From positions 24,108-88,107 of the forward strand of contig JBKDNL010000117.1 in NCBI GenBank assembly GCA_046343415.1: 64,000 nt of DNA, written 5' to 3'. Within the stretch, counting starts at the first letter, position 1. Each line of letters begins with the position of its first letter. Below the pieces are notes generated by a model, which was given only the letters and a program-made list of their open reading frames with translations, was not told the origin of the DNA and made no database searches. This DNA is from JALHMQ01 sp020248785 (GTDB lineage: Bacteria > Pseudomonadota > Gammaproteobacteria > Burkholderiales > Burkholderiaceae_F). Position numbers and translations under genes: made by a program. Positions 44,467 through 53,261 of the stretch are shown here, piece after piece.

Positions 44467-45591
44467 TTAAGCGGAAGCCTCGAGTATTCGTCCGTAGTCC
44501 TCGCGCGTGGCCACGCGGGGGTTGGTGGCGTGGCAGTGATCCTTGATCGCGTTGTCGATGACGCCCTCGTAGGTCTCGGGACCGATGCCCATCGCCCCCA
44601 GCCCCGCAGGCAGGCCGAGGCGGCGATTGAGCGCGCGGATCGCCGCAGCCGCCGCCGCGCCGTCGTCGGCGCCGAAGACCTGCGCCACCGCGCGCACTCT
44701 CTCCGGCACCGCCGCTTCGTTGAACCGCAGGACCTCGGGCAGCAGCACCGCGTTCAGGGTGCCGTGATGCGGGCTCACCGCCAGGCCACCCAGCGCGTGC
44801 GACAGCGAGTGCACTGCGCCCAGCCCTTTCTGGAACGCCATCGCGCCTTGCATGCTGGCGCTCATCATGGCCCAGCGCGCCTGGCGATCGCTGCCGTCGT
44901 GCACCGCACGTTCGATGTGCCGGATGGCGCGCTGCAGCCCGTCGAGGGCAATCGCATCGGCCGGCGGGTTGATGGCCTTCGACAGATAGGTCTCGACACA
45001 GTGGGCCACCGCGTCCATGCCAGTGGCGGCCGTGAGCCGCGGCGGCAGGCCGAGCGTAAGCTCCGGGTCGCACAGCGCGACCTTGGGCACCAGGTGCAAG
45101 GAATGGAAACCGAGCTTGCGCCCGTCATCGAGGATGATGATCGCGCCACGCGCGACCTCGCTCCCGGTGCCGGCGGTGGTCGGGATCGCGATCACCGGCG
45201 CAACCGCGGGCGTGATCTTCGGGCTGCCGCCGAGAATGGTCGCGTAGTCGGATAGCTGGCCCGGATGGGTGGCCATGATCGCCACACCCTTGGCCAGATC
45301 GATCGGCGAGCCGCCACCGAGGGCAATCAAGCCATCGGCGCTGTGCGCCTTGTAATCCGCAACCGCACGCATGACTGCGCGCTCGGTGGGATTGGACGGC
45401 GTGCCGGCGAACACGGCATGCGGAAGATCGCCGAGCGCGGCCTGCAGCTTGTCGAGCAGCCCCGCCGCCACCACGCCGGCGTCAGTACACACCAGCGGGC
45501 GCTTGATGCCCAGCCGCTCGCATTCGGCGCGCACGAGCGACAGCGTGCCGAAGTCGAACTGAATCTGCGTGATGTAGTAGATCGCCGCCAC
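44467..45591 (-). CDS. Iron-containing (class III) alcohol dehydrogenase family protein
   Basis: The 374-residue protein has the nucleotide-binding GGGSPIDLAKG, PTTAGTGSEVARG, and metal ligands in GMDAVAHCVE, AVHSLSHALGG and PHHGTLNAVL. Members oxidise or reduce short alcohols, maleylacetate or 4-hydroxybutyrate. The GTG at 45591 follows GGGAGA. The closest functional group is not clear; the lack of nearby aromatic-degradation genes leaves the substrate open. Confidence 0.9.
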   Translation of the reverse strand: MAAIYYITQIQFDFGTLSLVRAECERLGIKRPLVCTDAGVVAAGLLDKLQAALGDLPHAVFAGTPSNPTERAVMRAVADYKAHSADGLIALGGGSPIDLAKGVAIMATHPGQLSDYATILGGSPKITPAVAPVIAIPTTAGTGSEVARGAIIILDDGRKLGFHSLHLVPKVALCDPELTLGLPPRLTAATGMDAVAHCVETYLSKAINPPADAIALDGLQRAIRHIERAVHDGSDRQARWAMMSASMQGAMAFQKGLGAVHSLSHALGGLAVSPHHGTLNAVLLPEVLRFNEAAVPERVRAVAQVFGADDGAAAAAAIRALNRRLGLPAGLGAMGIGPETYEGVIDNAIKDHCHATNPRVATREDYGRILEASA

Positions 45592-45856
45592 GGCGTCTCC
45601 CTGCGCACACCGCAGCCGACAGTGCGCCTTGTCCCCGTCGCTTGATTATTTTGGTGCGGGTCATGTCGAGATTACACAAATGCAGACTGCGCACCAGCGG
45701 CTTGTCCGCAGCGCGGTCCGCTGATGAGCCTTGACGGAGACGTTTGGCGATCCTCCTCTCGAATACGCTGTCCCGCGTGCGCTCGATCGTCGTATCGTGG
45801 CCGAGCCCGCATAATGGGTCGATGCACGTGGAGTGAACTCAGAAGAAGGGACTGCA

Positions 45857-46300
45857 ATGAGCCACAAGGCAACGGGGACGGCACTGGCGATCGCGCTGAT
45901 CTTCGCAGCGGGCGCCGTGCAGGCGCAGGCAGTGTTCATCGCCCGCAAAGCGCTCGGCCGGGTGCAGCAGATGACGCAGCAGTCGCCCTCGGGGCAGGTC
46001 GAAACGGCGACCGTGATTCTCGACGTGTCGGCGGACACGGTCTACGCCGCAATCCGTCGACGCGTGGCCGCCAATCCGGCGCTCAAGACGACGCGGGTGG
46101 ACGAGACGCGGCGCTTCGTCATGTATACCGATGGTCAATCCACCGGGGCCATGCAGGTCGCCGTGCTCGGCGACGGCGTTTCGCAACTGCTGGTGTCGAC
46201 CGTGGCCGGGCCCGGTGTTTCGGCCACGCCGGTGGTCGTCGCGCGCGTGCTTGCCGTGTGCAAGGAGGTCGGCGTCGAGTGCGCGCAGGCCGGGCAGTAA
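45857..46300 (+). CDS. Secreted protein of unknown function
   Basis: The 147-residue protein has a signal peptide (residues 1-24, cleaved after VQA) and a periplasmic domain of alternating strands and helices with two late cysteines (AVCKEV and VECAQ). ATG 45857 follows AGAAGAAGGG. No family is recognised. It stands alone between a divergent dehydrogenase and a methyltransferase gene. Confidence 0.7.
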   Translation: MSHKATGTALAIALIFAAGAVQAQAVFIARKALGRVQQMTQQSPSGQVETATVILDVSADTVYAAIRRRVAANPALKTTRVDETRRFVMYTDGQSTGAMQVAVLGDGVSQLLVSTVAGPGVSATPVVVARVLAVCKEVGVECAQAGQ

Positions 46301-46760
46301 GCGCGCGGTCAGTCGAGTACCCCGGCTTCAGTCCGCCCGCCTGCGCGTGTCGCTCGTGCGTTTGCGGCGCTAGCTGTCGCCGCAGCCGCAGGCACGTAGG
46401 CCAGAGAGGAAGCGACGGCCCGAGCCAGGACGCACCATCGTTCGTCTGGGCTCCTGAGACGGTTGCTCGGGGCGTCGCGCAGTTTCGTCGCCATCGCCTT
46501 GGCGCGGGCCGGCCGGTGCACGCACCCGCCACGAGACCTACCGCGACAACAGACGGAACTGTGCGGCTGCCATGCCTGGCCGCCGGTTGCGCCTCTGCAA
46601 CTCCTGCACCACGCGCGTCGTCCGCTTCCGTCGCGATCCCTCTCGCTCCAACAATCAGCCGCTTGCGCGCCGCGCTGTCCTTGCTGCGGCACGGGAGCAC
46701 GGGTAAGGTGCAGCGCCCTTTGCGTGTGCTCTTTCCCGCCCATTAGCTGCCGGTCTCAAC
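46301..46760. other. Gene-free spacer
   Basis: No supported gene, RNA or repeat is seen in these 460 bases. Frames here are antisense-like with low-complexity arginine or alanine content. The promoter for the following methyltransferase is expected near 46700. Confidence 0.45.
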
Positions 46761-47651
46761 GTGTCCACCAACGTCCTCGCTCGCCTGCTCAACGTGCCCG
46801 CGCTGCTGCGCCATTTACGCGAGCACCGCGCCGACAAGTCCGTGTGGGATCCGGCCGATGACCTCGAGCTCACGCTGTACGGGGAGATGTTCGGCAACAA
46901 CTTCCTGCACTACGGCTACTTCGACGATCCGACACGCGACCCAAAGACCATTTCGTTCTCGGACCTGCTGCAGGCGATGGACGACTACGCCAGCCTGCTG
47001 GTGCAGCGCGTGCGACCGGGCGAGCGCGTGCTCGATGTGGGCTGCGGCATGGGCGGCCTGCTGGCCAAGCTCGACGCGGCGGGCGCCAAGCCCACCGGTG
47101 TCACGCCCAACCTCGCCCACGCTGCGCATATCCGCAAGACCTGGCCGCACATCCCGCTGCTGCAGTCGACCCTCGAAGGGCTGACGCTGGCGCAGGCGCC
47201 CGCCGCGAGCTTCGACGCGGTGATCAACTCCGAATCGTTCCAGTACATCGACCTGGACACGGGCATGCGCAAGCTGCGCGAACTGCTGGCACCCGGCGGC
47301 CGCTGGATCAACATCGACTACTTCCGCCTGGTGCCCAGTGCGAAGAACACCTCAGGACACATGCTGGCGGACTTCGAGCAGGCCATCGCGCGCCACGGCT
47401 TCACGGTGCGCGAGCGGCTCGATGTGACCGAGAACGTGCTGCCCGCGCTCAGCTTCGCGCACCTGCTGGCCACACGCATCGCGCTGCCCATGGCGCGCTT
47501 CGGCACGCAGAAGTTCTTCCTCAAGCGCCCCTTCTGGGGCTATCTCTTCGCCGACACGGCGCGCCAGAAGATCGACGGCATCAAGCTGCACACCATCGAT
47601 CCGGACGTGTTCCGGCGCGACAAGCGCTACATCCTGTTTGTGCTGGAGTGA
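46761..47651 (+). CDS. SAM-dependent methyltransferase, cyclopropane synthase-like
   Basis: The 296-residue cytoplasmic protein has SAM motif I RVLDVGCGMGGLLAKLDAAG (about residues 90-109), the acidic post-motif INSESFQYIDLDTGMRKLRE and a strand VGTPNLAHA-like region shown here as GVTPNLAHA. An N-terminal helical part (about 1-70) precedes the fold. The GTG at 46761 lacks a strong Shine-Dalgarno sequence. It resembles class I methyltransferases acting on lipids or small molecules; the substrate is unknown. Confidence 0.8.
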   Translation: MSTNVLARLLNVPALLRHLREHRADKSVWDPADDLELTLYGEMFGNNFLHYGYFDDPTRDPKTISFSDLLQAMDDYASLLVQRVRPGERVLDVGCGMGGLLAKLDAAGAKPTGVTPNLAHAAHIRKTWPHIPLLQSTLEGLTLAQAPAASFDAVINSESFQYIDLDTGMRKLRELLAPGGRWINIDYFRLVPSAKNTSGHMLADFEQAIARHGFTVRERLDVTENVLPALSFAHLLATRIALPMARFGTQKFFLKRPFWGYLFADTARQKIDGIKLHTIDPDVFRRDKRYILFVLE

Positions 47652-47815
47652 CGGCAAAAGCGCGGCGGGCACCGCGCTGCACACCAGACGCAACGAAGCG
47701 TGTCCGAACTTTGCGAACGACGCTCAGATAGTCAACACGAACAGCGGACGTAACGGAGAGCTGAGTCAAACTCACCGCAGATTCATTCGCTATTGCGCTT
47801 CTTCTACTCGCTGTC

Positions 47816-48073
47816 TTGGCCTTCGCTGCAGCTTGGCTGGCTTGGCGCATGAGCCGCGCATCAGACGACCCGCAAGTCAAGCGCGAAAGGCAAAGCAAGG
47901 TGCTGATGCACGGACCCCTTGGAGGCGTGTTTCTCGCCATGGCCGCCTATTACGCGTTCGATGTGCGCTGGCCGGTCTTCCTTAGCCTCATCGTGATGGC
48001 AGTCTGTTGGGGCGTCGGCGTCTACATTGCCACGCGCGAGGACAAGGCGCGAGCGTCCGCAGGCAAGCACTGA
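47816..48073 (+). CDS. Small two-helix membrane protein
   Basis: An 85-residue frame from TTG 47816 has two hydrophobic segments (about 2-10 at the truncated N-terminus and 51-70) and a charged tail. The frame is open back to 47765, and the extended sequence (FAIALLLLAVLAFAAAWLAW) makes a full first helix. A GGAGAG sits just before a GTC at 47765, suggesting that the real start is there or was altered by a base change. The family is unknown. It lies after the methyltransferase. Confidence 0.55.
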   Translation: MAFAAAWLAWRMSRASDDPQVKRERQSKVLMHGPLGGVFLAMAAYYAFDVRWPVFLSLIVMAVCWGVGVYIATREDKARASAGKH

Positions 48074-48102
48074 CCGTCGAACGCGCTGAAGCACCAGCGC
48101 GC

Positions 48103-49974
48103 TTAGGTCGTAAGCCGCTGCACCAGCGCCTGCCGCGTGGCCTCCAGTTGCGCCGGCAGGTTGTGCCGCAGCGTCGCAAACAGTTCTTTGTGCGACTCGA
48201 GCTCTTTTTGCCAGTCCGCCGCATGGACGCTCGTGATGCGCTCGAACTGCGCAGCGTCGAAGCTGATGCCCTGCCAGTTGAGGTCGGTATAGCGCGGGCT
48301 AACGCCCAGCGCGTGTTCGGCGCCCACCTCACGGCCTTCGATGCGATCGACCATCCATGCCAGCACGCGCATGTTGTCGGCAAAACCCGGCCATACGAAC
48401 TTGCCGTTCTCGTCGGTGCGGAACCAGTTGACGCAAAAGATCTTCGGCAGCTTGGCGCCACTGGCGGCGAGCTTTTCGCCGAGCTTTTCACCGATAGCCA
48501 GCCAGTGGCCGAAATGCTCGGCCATGTTGTAGCCGCAGAACGGCAGCATCGCGAACGGATCGCGCCGCAGCACGCCCTGCGCGCCGGCCTGGGCGGCGGT
48601 GGTCTCGCTGCCCATGGTGGCGGCCATGTACACGCCCTCGGTCCAGTTGCGCGCCTCGGTCACCAGCGGCACGGTGGTCGAGCGGCGGCCGCCGAACACG
48701 AACGCGTCGATCGGCACACCGGCCGGGTTCTCCCAGTCCGCGTCGATCGAGGGGCACTGGTTGGCGGCCACGGTGAAGCGCGCGTTCGGATGCGCTGCCT
48801 TGCGGCCGGCCTTGCCGTCCTCCGGAGTCCAGTCCTTGCCCTGCCAGTCGATCAGATGCGCAGGCGCCGCGCCCATCCCCTCCCACCACACGTCGCCGTC
48901 GTCGGTGAGCGCGACGTTGGTGAAGATGACGTTTTCCTTGAGCATCGCCATCGCGTTGGCGTTGGTCTTCTCGCTCGTGCCCGGGGCGACACCAAAGCAG
49001 CCGGCCTCGGGGTTGATCGCATACAGACGGCCGTCATCGCCCGGCTTGATCCACGCGATGTCCTCGCCAATGGTCGTCACCTTCCAGCCCGGCATGCTGG
49101 CCGGTGGAATGAGCATGGCGAAGTTGGTCTTGCCGCAAGCCGACGGAAATGCCGCGGCCACGTGGTACTTCTTGCCCGCGGGGCTGGTGACACCGAGGAT
49201 CAGCATGTGCTCGGCCAGCCAGCCCTGGTCCCGGCCCATGGTGCTGGCGATGCGCAGCGCAAAGCACTTCTTGCCCAGCAGCGCGTTGCCGCCGTAGCCC
49301 GAGCCGAAGCTCCAGATCTCGCGCGTCTTGGGATAGTGGACGATGTACTTGGTCGGGTTGCACGGCCACGCCACGTCGCTCTCGCCCGCGGCCAGCGGTT
49401 TGCCAACCGAGTGCACGCAGGGCACGAACTCGCCGTGCTCGCCCAGCACGTCGTAAACGGCGCGGCCCATGCGCGTCATCATGCGCATGTTGACGACGAC
49501 ATACGCGCTGTCGGAGAGCTCCACGCCGATGTGAGCGATATGCGAGCCCAAAGGCCCCATCGAAAACGGGATCACGTACATGGTGCGCCCGCGCATGCAG
49601 CCGGCAAACAGGCCGTCGAGCTTGCCTCGCATCTCGGCCGGGTCCATCCAGTGGTTGGTGGGGCCAGCTTCTTCCTTGGTGTCGGTGCAGATGAAGGTGC
49701 GGTCTTCCACCCGCGCGACATCGCTGGGATCGGACCACGCGAGATACGAATTGGGGCGCTTGGCGGGGTTCAGCCGCTTCATCGTCCCCGCGCGCACCAT
49801 CTCCTCGCACAGTCGGTCGTACTCGGCCTGCGAGCCGTCGGCCCACATAATGCGATCGGGCCGCGTCAGTGCGGCCACCTCGGCCACCCAGGCCACGAGG
49901 CGCCGGTTCTTCACGTAGGACGGCGCGTCCACAGACGGCCACTGGCGACGGGGCTCAGACAAGACTGCGCTCAT
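48103..49974 (-). CDS. pckG: Phosphoenolpyruvate carboxykinase (GTP)
   Basis: The 623-residue protein has the GTP-type signatures FPSACGKTNFAMLIPP (P-loop), RKAAHPNARFTVAANQCPSI and FVFGGRRSTTVPLV. It interconverts oxaloacetate and PEP at the gluconeogenic branch point. The ATG at 49974 follows GGAGAG at good spacing; longer frames upstream are not supported. It ends 30 bases before the convergent small membrane protein gene. Confidence 0.97.
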   Translation of the reverse strand: MSAVLSEPRRQWPSVDAPSYVKNRRLVAWVAEVAALTRPDRIMWADGSQAEYDRLCEEMVRAGTMKRLNPAKRPNSYLAWSDPSDVARVEDRTFICTDTKEEAGPTNHWMDPAEMRGKLDGLFAGCMRGRTMYVIPFSMGPLGSHIAHIGVELSDSAYVVVNMRMMTRMGRAVYDVLGEHGEFVPCVHSVGKPLAAGESDVAWPCNPTKYIVHYPKTREIWSFGSGYGGNALLGKKCFALRIASTMGRDQGWLAEHMLILGVTSPAGKKYHVAAAFPSACGKTNFAMLIPPASMPGWKVTTIGEDIAWIKPGDDGRLYAINPEAGCFGVAPGTSEKTNANAMAMLKENVIFTNVALTDDGDVWWEGMGAAPAHLIDWQGKDWTPEDGKAGRKAAHPNARFTVAANQCPSIDADWENPAGVPIDAFVFGGRRSTTVPLVTEARNWTEGVYMAATMGSETTAAQAGAQGVLRRDPFAMLPFCGYNMAEHFGHWLAIGEKLGEKLAASGAKLPKIFCVNWFRTDENGKFVWPGFADNMRVLAWMVDRIEGREVGAEHALGVSPRYTDLNWQGISFDAAQFERITSVHAADWQKELESHKELFATLRHNLPAQLEATRQALVQRLTT

Positions 49975-50293
49975 TTTCTGGGACTCTCCTGATGAACGAT
50001 GGGGCCGGCGTCCGAGCGCTGTTCTGTGAGGGCTCACGCCGCGGACCATCACCGCCGCGGTGGATCGACCTCTCGCGCGCTCGAACGCGTTTGTCTCCGA
50101 TGTGTTCTGTCGTTGTTCTGTGTTGTCCGGTCCCCGTGCCATCCTCAGCGCTGCAACCGGCCCTTGACGCTCGGGTTCTTGACCGCGCAGGCAGCAAAGT
50201 GGCCCAACAGCAAGTCAGTTTACCCCTCGACGGGTTATGCCCGACATATCGGACCGGGCGTGCGTTTCCCCGGCGGACCGCACGGGCGGAGCC

Positions 50294-50328
50294 GCATTGG
50301 GCATTGGGCATTGGGCATTTGGCATTGC
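50294..50328 (+). repeat. Five tandem copies of a 7-bp unit
   Basis: GCATTGG is repeated three times exactly and twice with a change, in the non-coding stretch between pckG and the tetR-like gene. It is a low-GC island within GC-rich DNA. Nothing else is evident in 49975-50290. Confidence 0.85.
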
Positions 50329-50342
50329 AACAGACCGATGCC

Positions 50343-50381
50343 GTGTGCGCGCCAGGTGCGGCCAGCCTCTGGCGCGCACAC
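50343..50381. other. Strong hairpin in the pckG-tetR spacer
   Basis: A perfect 13-bp stem (50343-50355 with 50369-50381) with a 13-base loop stands alone, without a T tract or nearby stop codon. It may be a structured RNA or an old element end. It directly follows the 7-bp repeats. Confidence 0.7.
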
Positions 50382-50537
50382 CTTGTCGCGCCGACGCGCT
50401 GTCTGCGAGCGGTGGGTGAGCGGTGGGCGCACACTGGGCAAACGACGCGAGGCGCGGTGCCCGTCAGCAACGCAATCGGCGCAAAGCTGACCGCACTGCT
50501 GGTCACGAGTCAGCCGCAATCGCTGTCGGAGCGCGCG

Positions 50538-50805
50538 AGCCGGACGTTTCATCAGGGACGGGAAAGTTGCGCGGATGCGTGCGCGAGCCAGATTGGGCCA
50601 CAGGCAGGCAGCCGATCCACGCAGGCATCGGCGAGCCCTTGAGCGCATGCTGGCCGCGCGGCGCCTGCCCGCGCGAAGTCGAAGGCGCCGCGCAAGCCCG
50701 CGTCGCCCGCTCGGACCAACGTGATTCTGTCCAAGCATGACTTCCCCACGCCGGCTACAGCATGAGAATCGCCGCCTGGGGGCGACCTGGTGAAAATTCC
50801 CGGCC
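50538..50805. mobile_element. MITE-like element, copy 1 (degenerate ends)
   Basis: This 268-base element has imperfect terminal inverted repeats: left end AGCCGGACGTTTCATCAGG, right end complementary to it with three mismatches. The interior aligns with the second copy at 57009-57260: both share the stretch GCGCGAGCCAGATTG and end in GGGGGCGACCTGGTGAAA. It has no coding capacity for a transposase. It lies between pckG and a TetR gene. Confidence 0.7.
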
Positions 50806-50857
50806 AGACGCCCGCGGCTCCTAGAATCCGCCTTTACGCAGCGATCGACCTGTCACC

Positions 50858-51496
50858 GTGCCCCTGAGCAGCGCCAGCCACCGAGAGCCCCCCGCCGCGC
50901 CGTTGTCGTTTCGCGACCGCCAGTTCTTGGCGCGCGAGGAAGCGATCCTCGACGCCGCGAACCAGCTGCTCGCGCAGCGCGGTTTCGAGTTGATGTCGAT
51001 GGACGACCTGGCGGCCGCCGTAGGAATTGCCAAGGGCAGCCTGTACAAGCACTTCGAATCCAAGGAGCAGTTGGCCGCCGCCTCGATGACGCGGCTGCTG
51101 CGGCGCATCGAAGCGCAGCTCGTGCAGCAGGACCGCAAGCTGTCGGCGCGGTCGCGGCTCGAGTCCCTGCTGCGTTGGACGCTGCGCGAGCGGGCAGCCG
51201 GTCGCATGCCGCTGTTGCCCTCCACCGACCAGTCGGTACAGCAGGCGCTGATGAGTAACGCCAGTTATACGGCCGCGCTCAGCGATGCGGGCAACGCGCT
51301 GGCCGAACTCGTCGAGGACGGCATGCAGGCCGGAGAGTTGCGCCAGGACCTGCCGGCGCCCGTGCTGCTGTTCACCATCTACGCGCGCTCGTGCGATCCC
51401 AGCTTTGACTTCCTCCGCGCCAGCGGCGAGTGGAGCGACGAGCAGGTCATCGAGTTCATGCTCGCGACCTGCTTCGACGGCTTGGCGCGCAAGTAG
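50858..51496 (+). CDS. TetR family transcriptional regulator
   Basis: The 212-residue protein has the TetR helix-turn-helix MDDLAAAVGIAKGSLYKHFE (about residues 48-67) and an all-helical ligand domain. The GTG at 50858 lacks a strong Shine-Dalgarno sequence; alternatives in frame are further in. The ligand is unknown. No divergent operon of obvious target genes is adjacent; the following gene on that strand is separated by a terminator. Confidence 0.92.
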   Translation: MPLSSASHREPPAAPLSFRDRQFLAREEAILDAANQLLAQRGFELMSMDDLAAAVGIAKGSLYKHFESKEQLAAASMTRLLRRIEAQLVQQDRKLSARSRLESLLRWTLRERAAGRMPLLPSTDQSVQQALMSNASYTAALSDAGNALAELVEDGMQAGELRQDLPAPVLLFTIYARSCDPSFDFLRASGEWSDEQVIEFMLATCFDGLARK

Positions 51497-51517
51497 CGTC
51501 ACGCGCGCGCCGGATCA

Positions 51518-51551
51518 GTGAAAAGGGGCCGGCACTGCCGGCCCTTTTCAC
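51518..51551 (+). terminator. Terminator downstream of tetR
   Basis: A long stem (51518-51533 with 51537-51551, one bulged G) has a T-rich 3' half TTTTCAC on the plus strand and is symmetrical enough to work on the minus strand too. It lies 21 bases past the tetR stop, ending the TetR transcript and probably the cspA transcript. Confidence 0.85.
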
Positions 51552-51572
51552 TTGACGCGTCAATCGTTCAAC

Positions 51573-51752
51573 CTAAAAACCGCAGTTGACGGCCGCAAGA
51601 CGCACCAGGTCGCTGTCGCGACTGAAATACTTGAGCGGCGGTCGATCACCGGTTTGGAACTGTTCCGCAGTCGCGAGAATTGCCCGGAAAGCCGCGCCAA
51701 CACTCGATCTGCATTGTTTGGCAGCAATGACAACTGCGGTTTCTAGGTTCAT
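51573..51752 (-). CDS. 59-residue ORF coupled to cspA
   Basis: An ATG-initiated 59-residue frame begins exactly over the cspA stop as ATGA and runs to TAG. It is hydrophilic and Arg-rich, starting MNLETAVVIAAKQCRSSVGA and ending SDLVRLAAVNCGF. Its two ends form a 19-bp inverted repeat (51570-51588 with 51731-51749, one mismatch). No family is recognised; it could be a translated cspA companion or only a structured 3' UTR. Confidence 0.45.
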   Translation of the reverse strand: MNLETAVVIAAKQCRSSVGAAFRAILATAEQFQTGDRPPLKYFSRDSDLVRLAAVNCGF

Positions 51753-51955
51753 CCGAGCGGCATGATCTCCACGGCCTGAGGTCCTTTTTGACCCTGCTGT
51801 ACCTGATACTCGACGCGCTGGTTTTCCTTCAGCGTGCGAAAGCCCTTGGCCTTGATCCCGCTGTAGTGCGCGAACAGGTCCGCGCCGCCATCGTCGGGCT
51901 TGATGAAGCCGAAGCCCTTGGTCTCGTTGAACCATTTCACAGTGCCTGTTGCCAT
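51749..51955 (-). CDS. cspA: Cold shock protein (CspA family)
   Basis: The 68-residue protein has RNP1 as KGFGFIKP and RNP2 as DLFAHYSGI, and the family start MATGTVKWFN. It binds single-stranded RNA and DNA. The ATG at 51955 is unambiguous. About 295 bases upstream hold no gene and probably include the long cold-regulated leader. Its stop overlaps the start of a 59-codon frame. Confidence 0.95.
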   Translation of the reverse strand: MATGTVKWFNETKGFGFIKPDDGGADLFAHYSGIKAKGFRTLKENQRVEYQVQQGQKGPQAVEIMPLG

Positions 51956-52250
51956 TGCTGTACTCGTCGTTGAGAAGAACGCGGGATGCGCCCGCGCGCG
52001 CGCAAGCGATTGATGCGGGTCAGCTGGGGAGCACTACGACGCAGACTGCAGCAACTGCAGAGAGGAGCACGAGCACTTGGAACCAGTTCGGGTGTGTTGA
52101 CGCAGAAATCGCGGCTGCGAGAACAAGCTACCCCAAGGACTGGAGCTCCGCTAGTAGATTTTGCGAGCAAACTCGCCCTGCATACCGCATAAACGCAAGG
52201 CGCCTCGCAGGCGCAGGCCACGTCGTCGGGTTGCTAAACGGTTGCCTCAG

Positions 52251-53261
52251 CTACAGCGCGGGCCGCGATCGCCACGCCGCGAGCAGCTGCGCTTCGCGCT
52301 CGGTCGACAAACCAACGCTCGCGCCTGCCACGCAAACGGGCGTGGACCGCGCCCACGCCAGCGTGTCGGCGATGGTCTCGCGCATCGGCCGTGTAACCAG
52401 CCCCGTGGCAAGCGCGCGGGCCACCGACACCTCGTTCATCGCCGCACCCCGCGGACCGACCCACAGCGGCAGGTCGGTCCACGGTGCCACGCCCTGCGCC
52501 AACAGGAAGTCGGCGTCGAGCCAATGCACACGAGTCGCCACTCCGCTGACCTCGGCGCAGGCATGCAGCAGATCGCCGAGCGTGGTCGCGGCACCGGCGG
52601 GCCCCGTCACATTGAATGCGCCCTGCCCGCCGCGCAGCGCCGCCTGCAGCATCCACTGCGCGAGATCGCGCGCATCGATGAACTGCACCGGATAGGTGGA
52701 CGGCGCGGGCGCAATCACGTCGCCACCACGCGCGATCCGCAGCGGCCAGTAGGTGAAGCGCCCGGTCGGATCGAACGGCCCGACGATCAGGCCCGGCCGC
52801 GCGATCAGCGCGGCGGCGCCGAACACCGCAGCCGCCTCACGCTCGCAAGCCGCCTTCAGCGCGCCATAGTGCGCCATGACCTCCTCCGTGGCGGGGTCCG
52901 TCAGCGCGGCCAGCGGCGTGGTCTCGTCGAGCCCGGCTGCGGCAAAGCCGTCGTACACGCTGATGCTCGAGACGAACACATAGCGCCCCACACGCCCCGC
53001 CAGCGCGTCACAGGCGGCACGCACGACGCGTGGCACATAGCCACACAGGTCGAAGACGACGTCCCAGTCGCGTCCCTGCAGTTGCGCCAGTCCGTCGCCC
53101 AGACGTGGATCGCGGTCGCCGCGCAGTTGCTCGAGGTCCGGATACGCGGCCGGATCGCCGCGCCCGCGATTAAGCAGCGTCACCTCGTGCCCCGCCACGC
53201 GCAGCGCATCGACCAGATGCCGGCCGAGAAAGCGGGTGCCGCCGAGGACGAGCGCCTTCAT
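52251..53261 (-). CDS. NAD(P)-binding epimerase/reductase-like protein (extended SDR)
   Basis: The 336-residue protein begins MKALVLGGTRFLGRHLVDAL, with the Rossmann GGTRFLGR motif, and continues with YVFVSSISVYDG (the Ser-x-Ser-Val-Tyr segment of isomerase-like SDRs). Some such proteins act in isoprenoid or polysaccharide chemistry; the substrate is unknown. The ATG at 53261 overlaps the AbrB stop as ATGA, so the two are coupled. A longer upstream frame is not used. Confidence 0.85.
   Translation of the reverse strand: MKALVLGGTRFLGRHLVDALRVAGHEVTLLNRGRGDPAAYPDLEQLRGDRDPRLGDGLAQLQGRDWDVVFDLCGYVPRVVRAACDALAGRVGRYVFVSSISVYDGFAAAGLDETTPLAALTDPATEEVMAHYGALKAACEREAAAVFGAAALIARPGLIVGPFDPTGRFTYWPLRIARGGDVIAPAPSTYPVQFIDARDLAQWMLQAALRGGQGAFNVTGPAGAATTLGDLLHACAEVSGVATRVHWLDADFLLAQGVAPWTDLPLWVGPRGAAMNEVSVARALATGLVTRPMRETIADTLAWARSTPVCVAGASVGLSTEREAQLLAAWRSRPAL

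Noticed and set aside
46119..46700. A 193-codon minus-strand frame between the secreted protein and methyltransferase genes
   Set aside because: Overlaps the 3' end of the secreted protein gene in antisense, with Arg/Pro-rich low complexity and no Shine-Dalgarno sequence.
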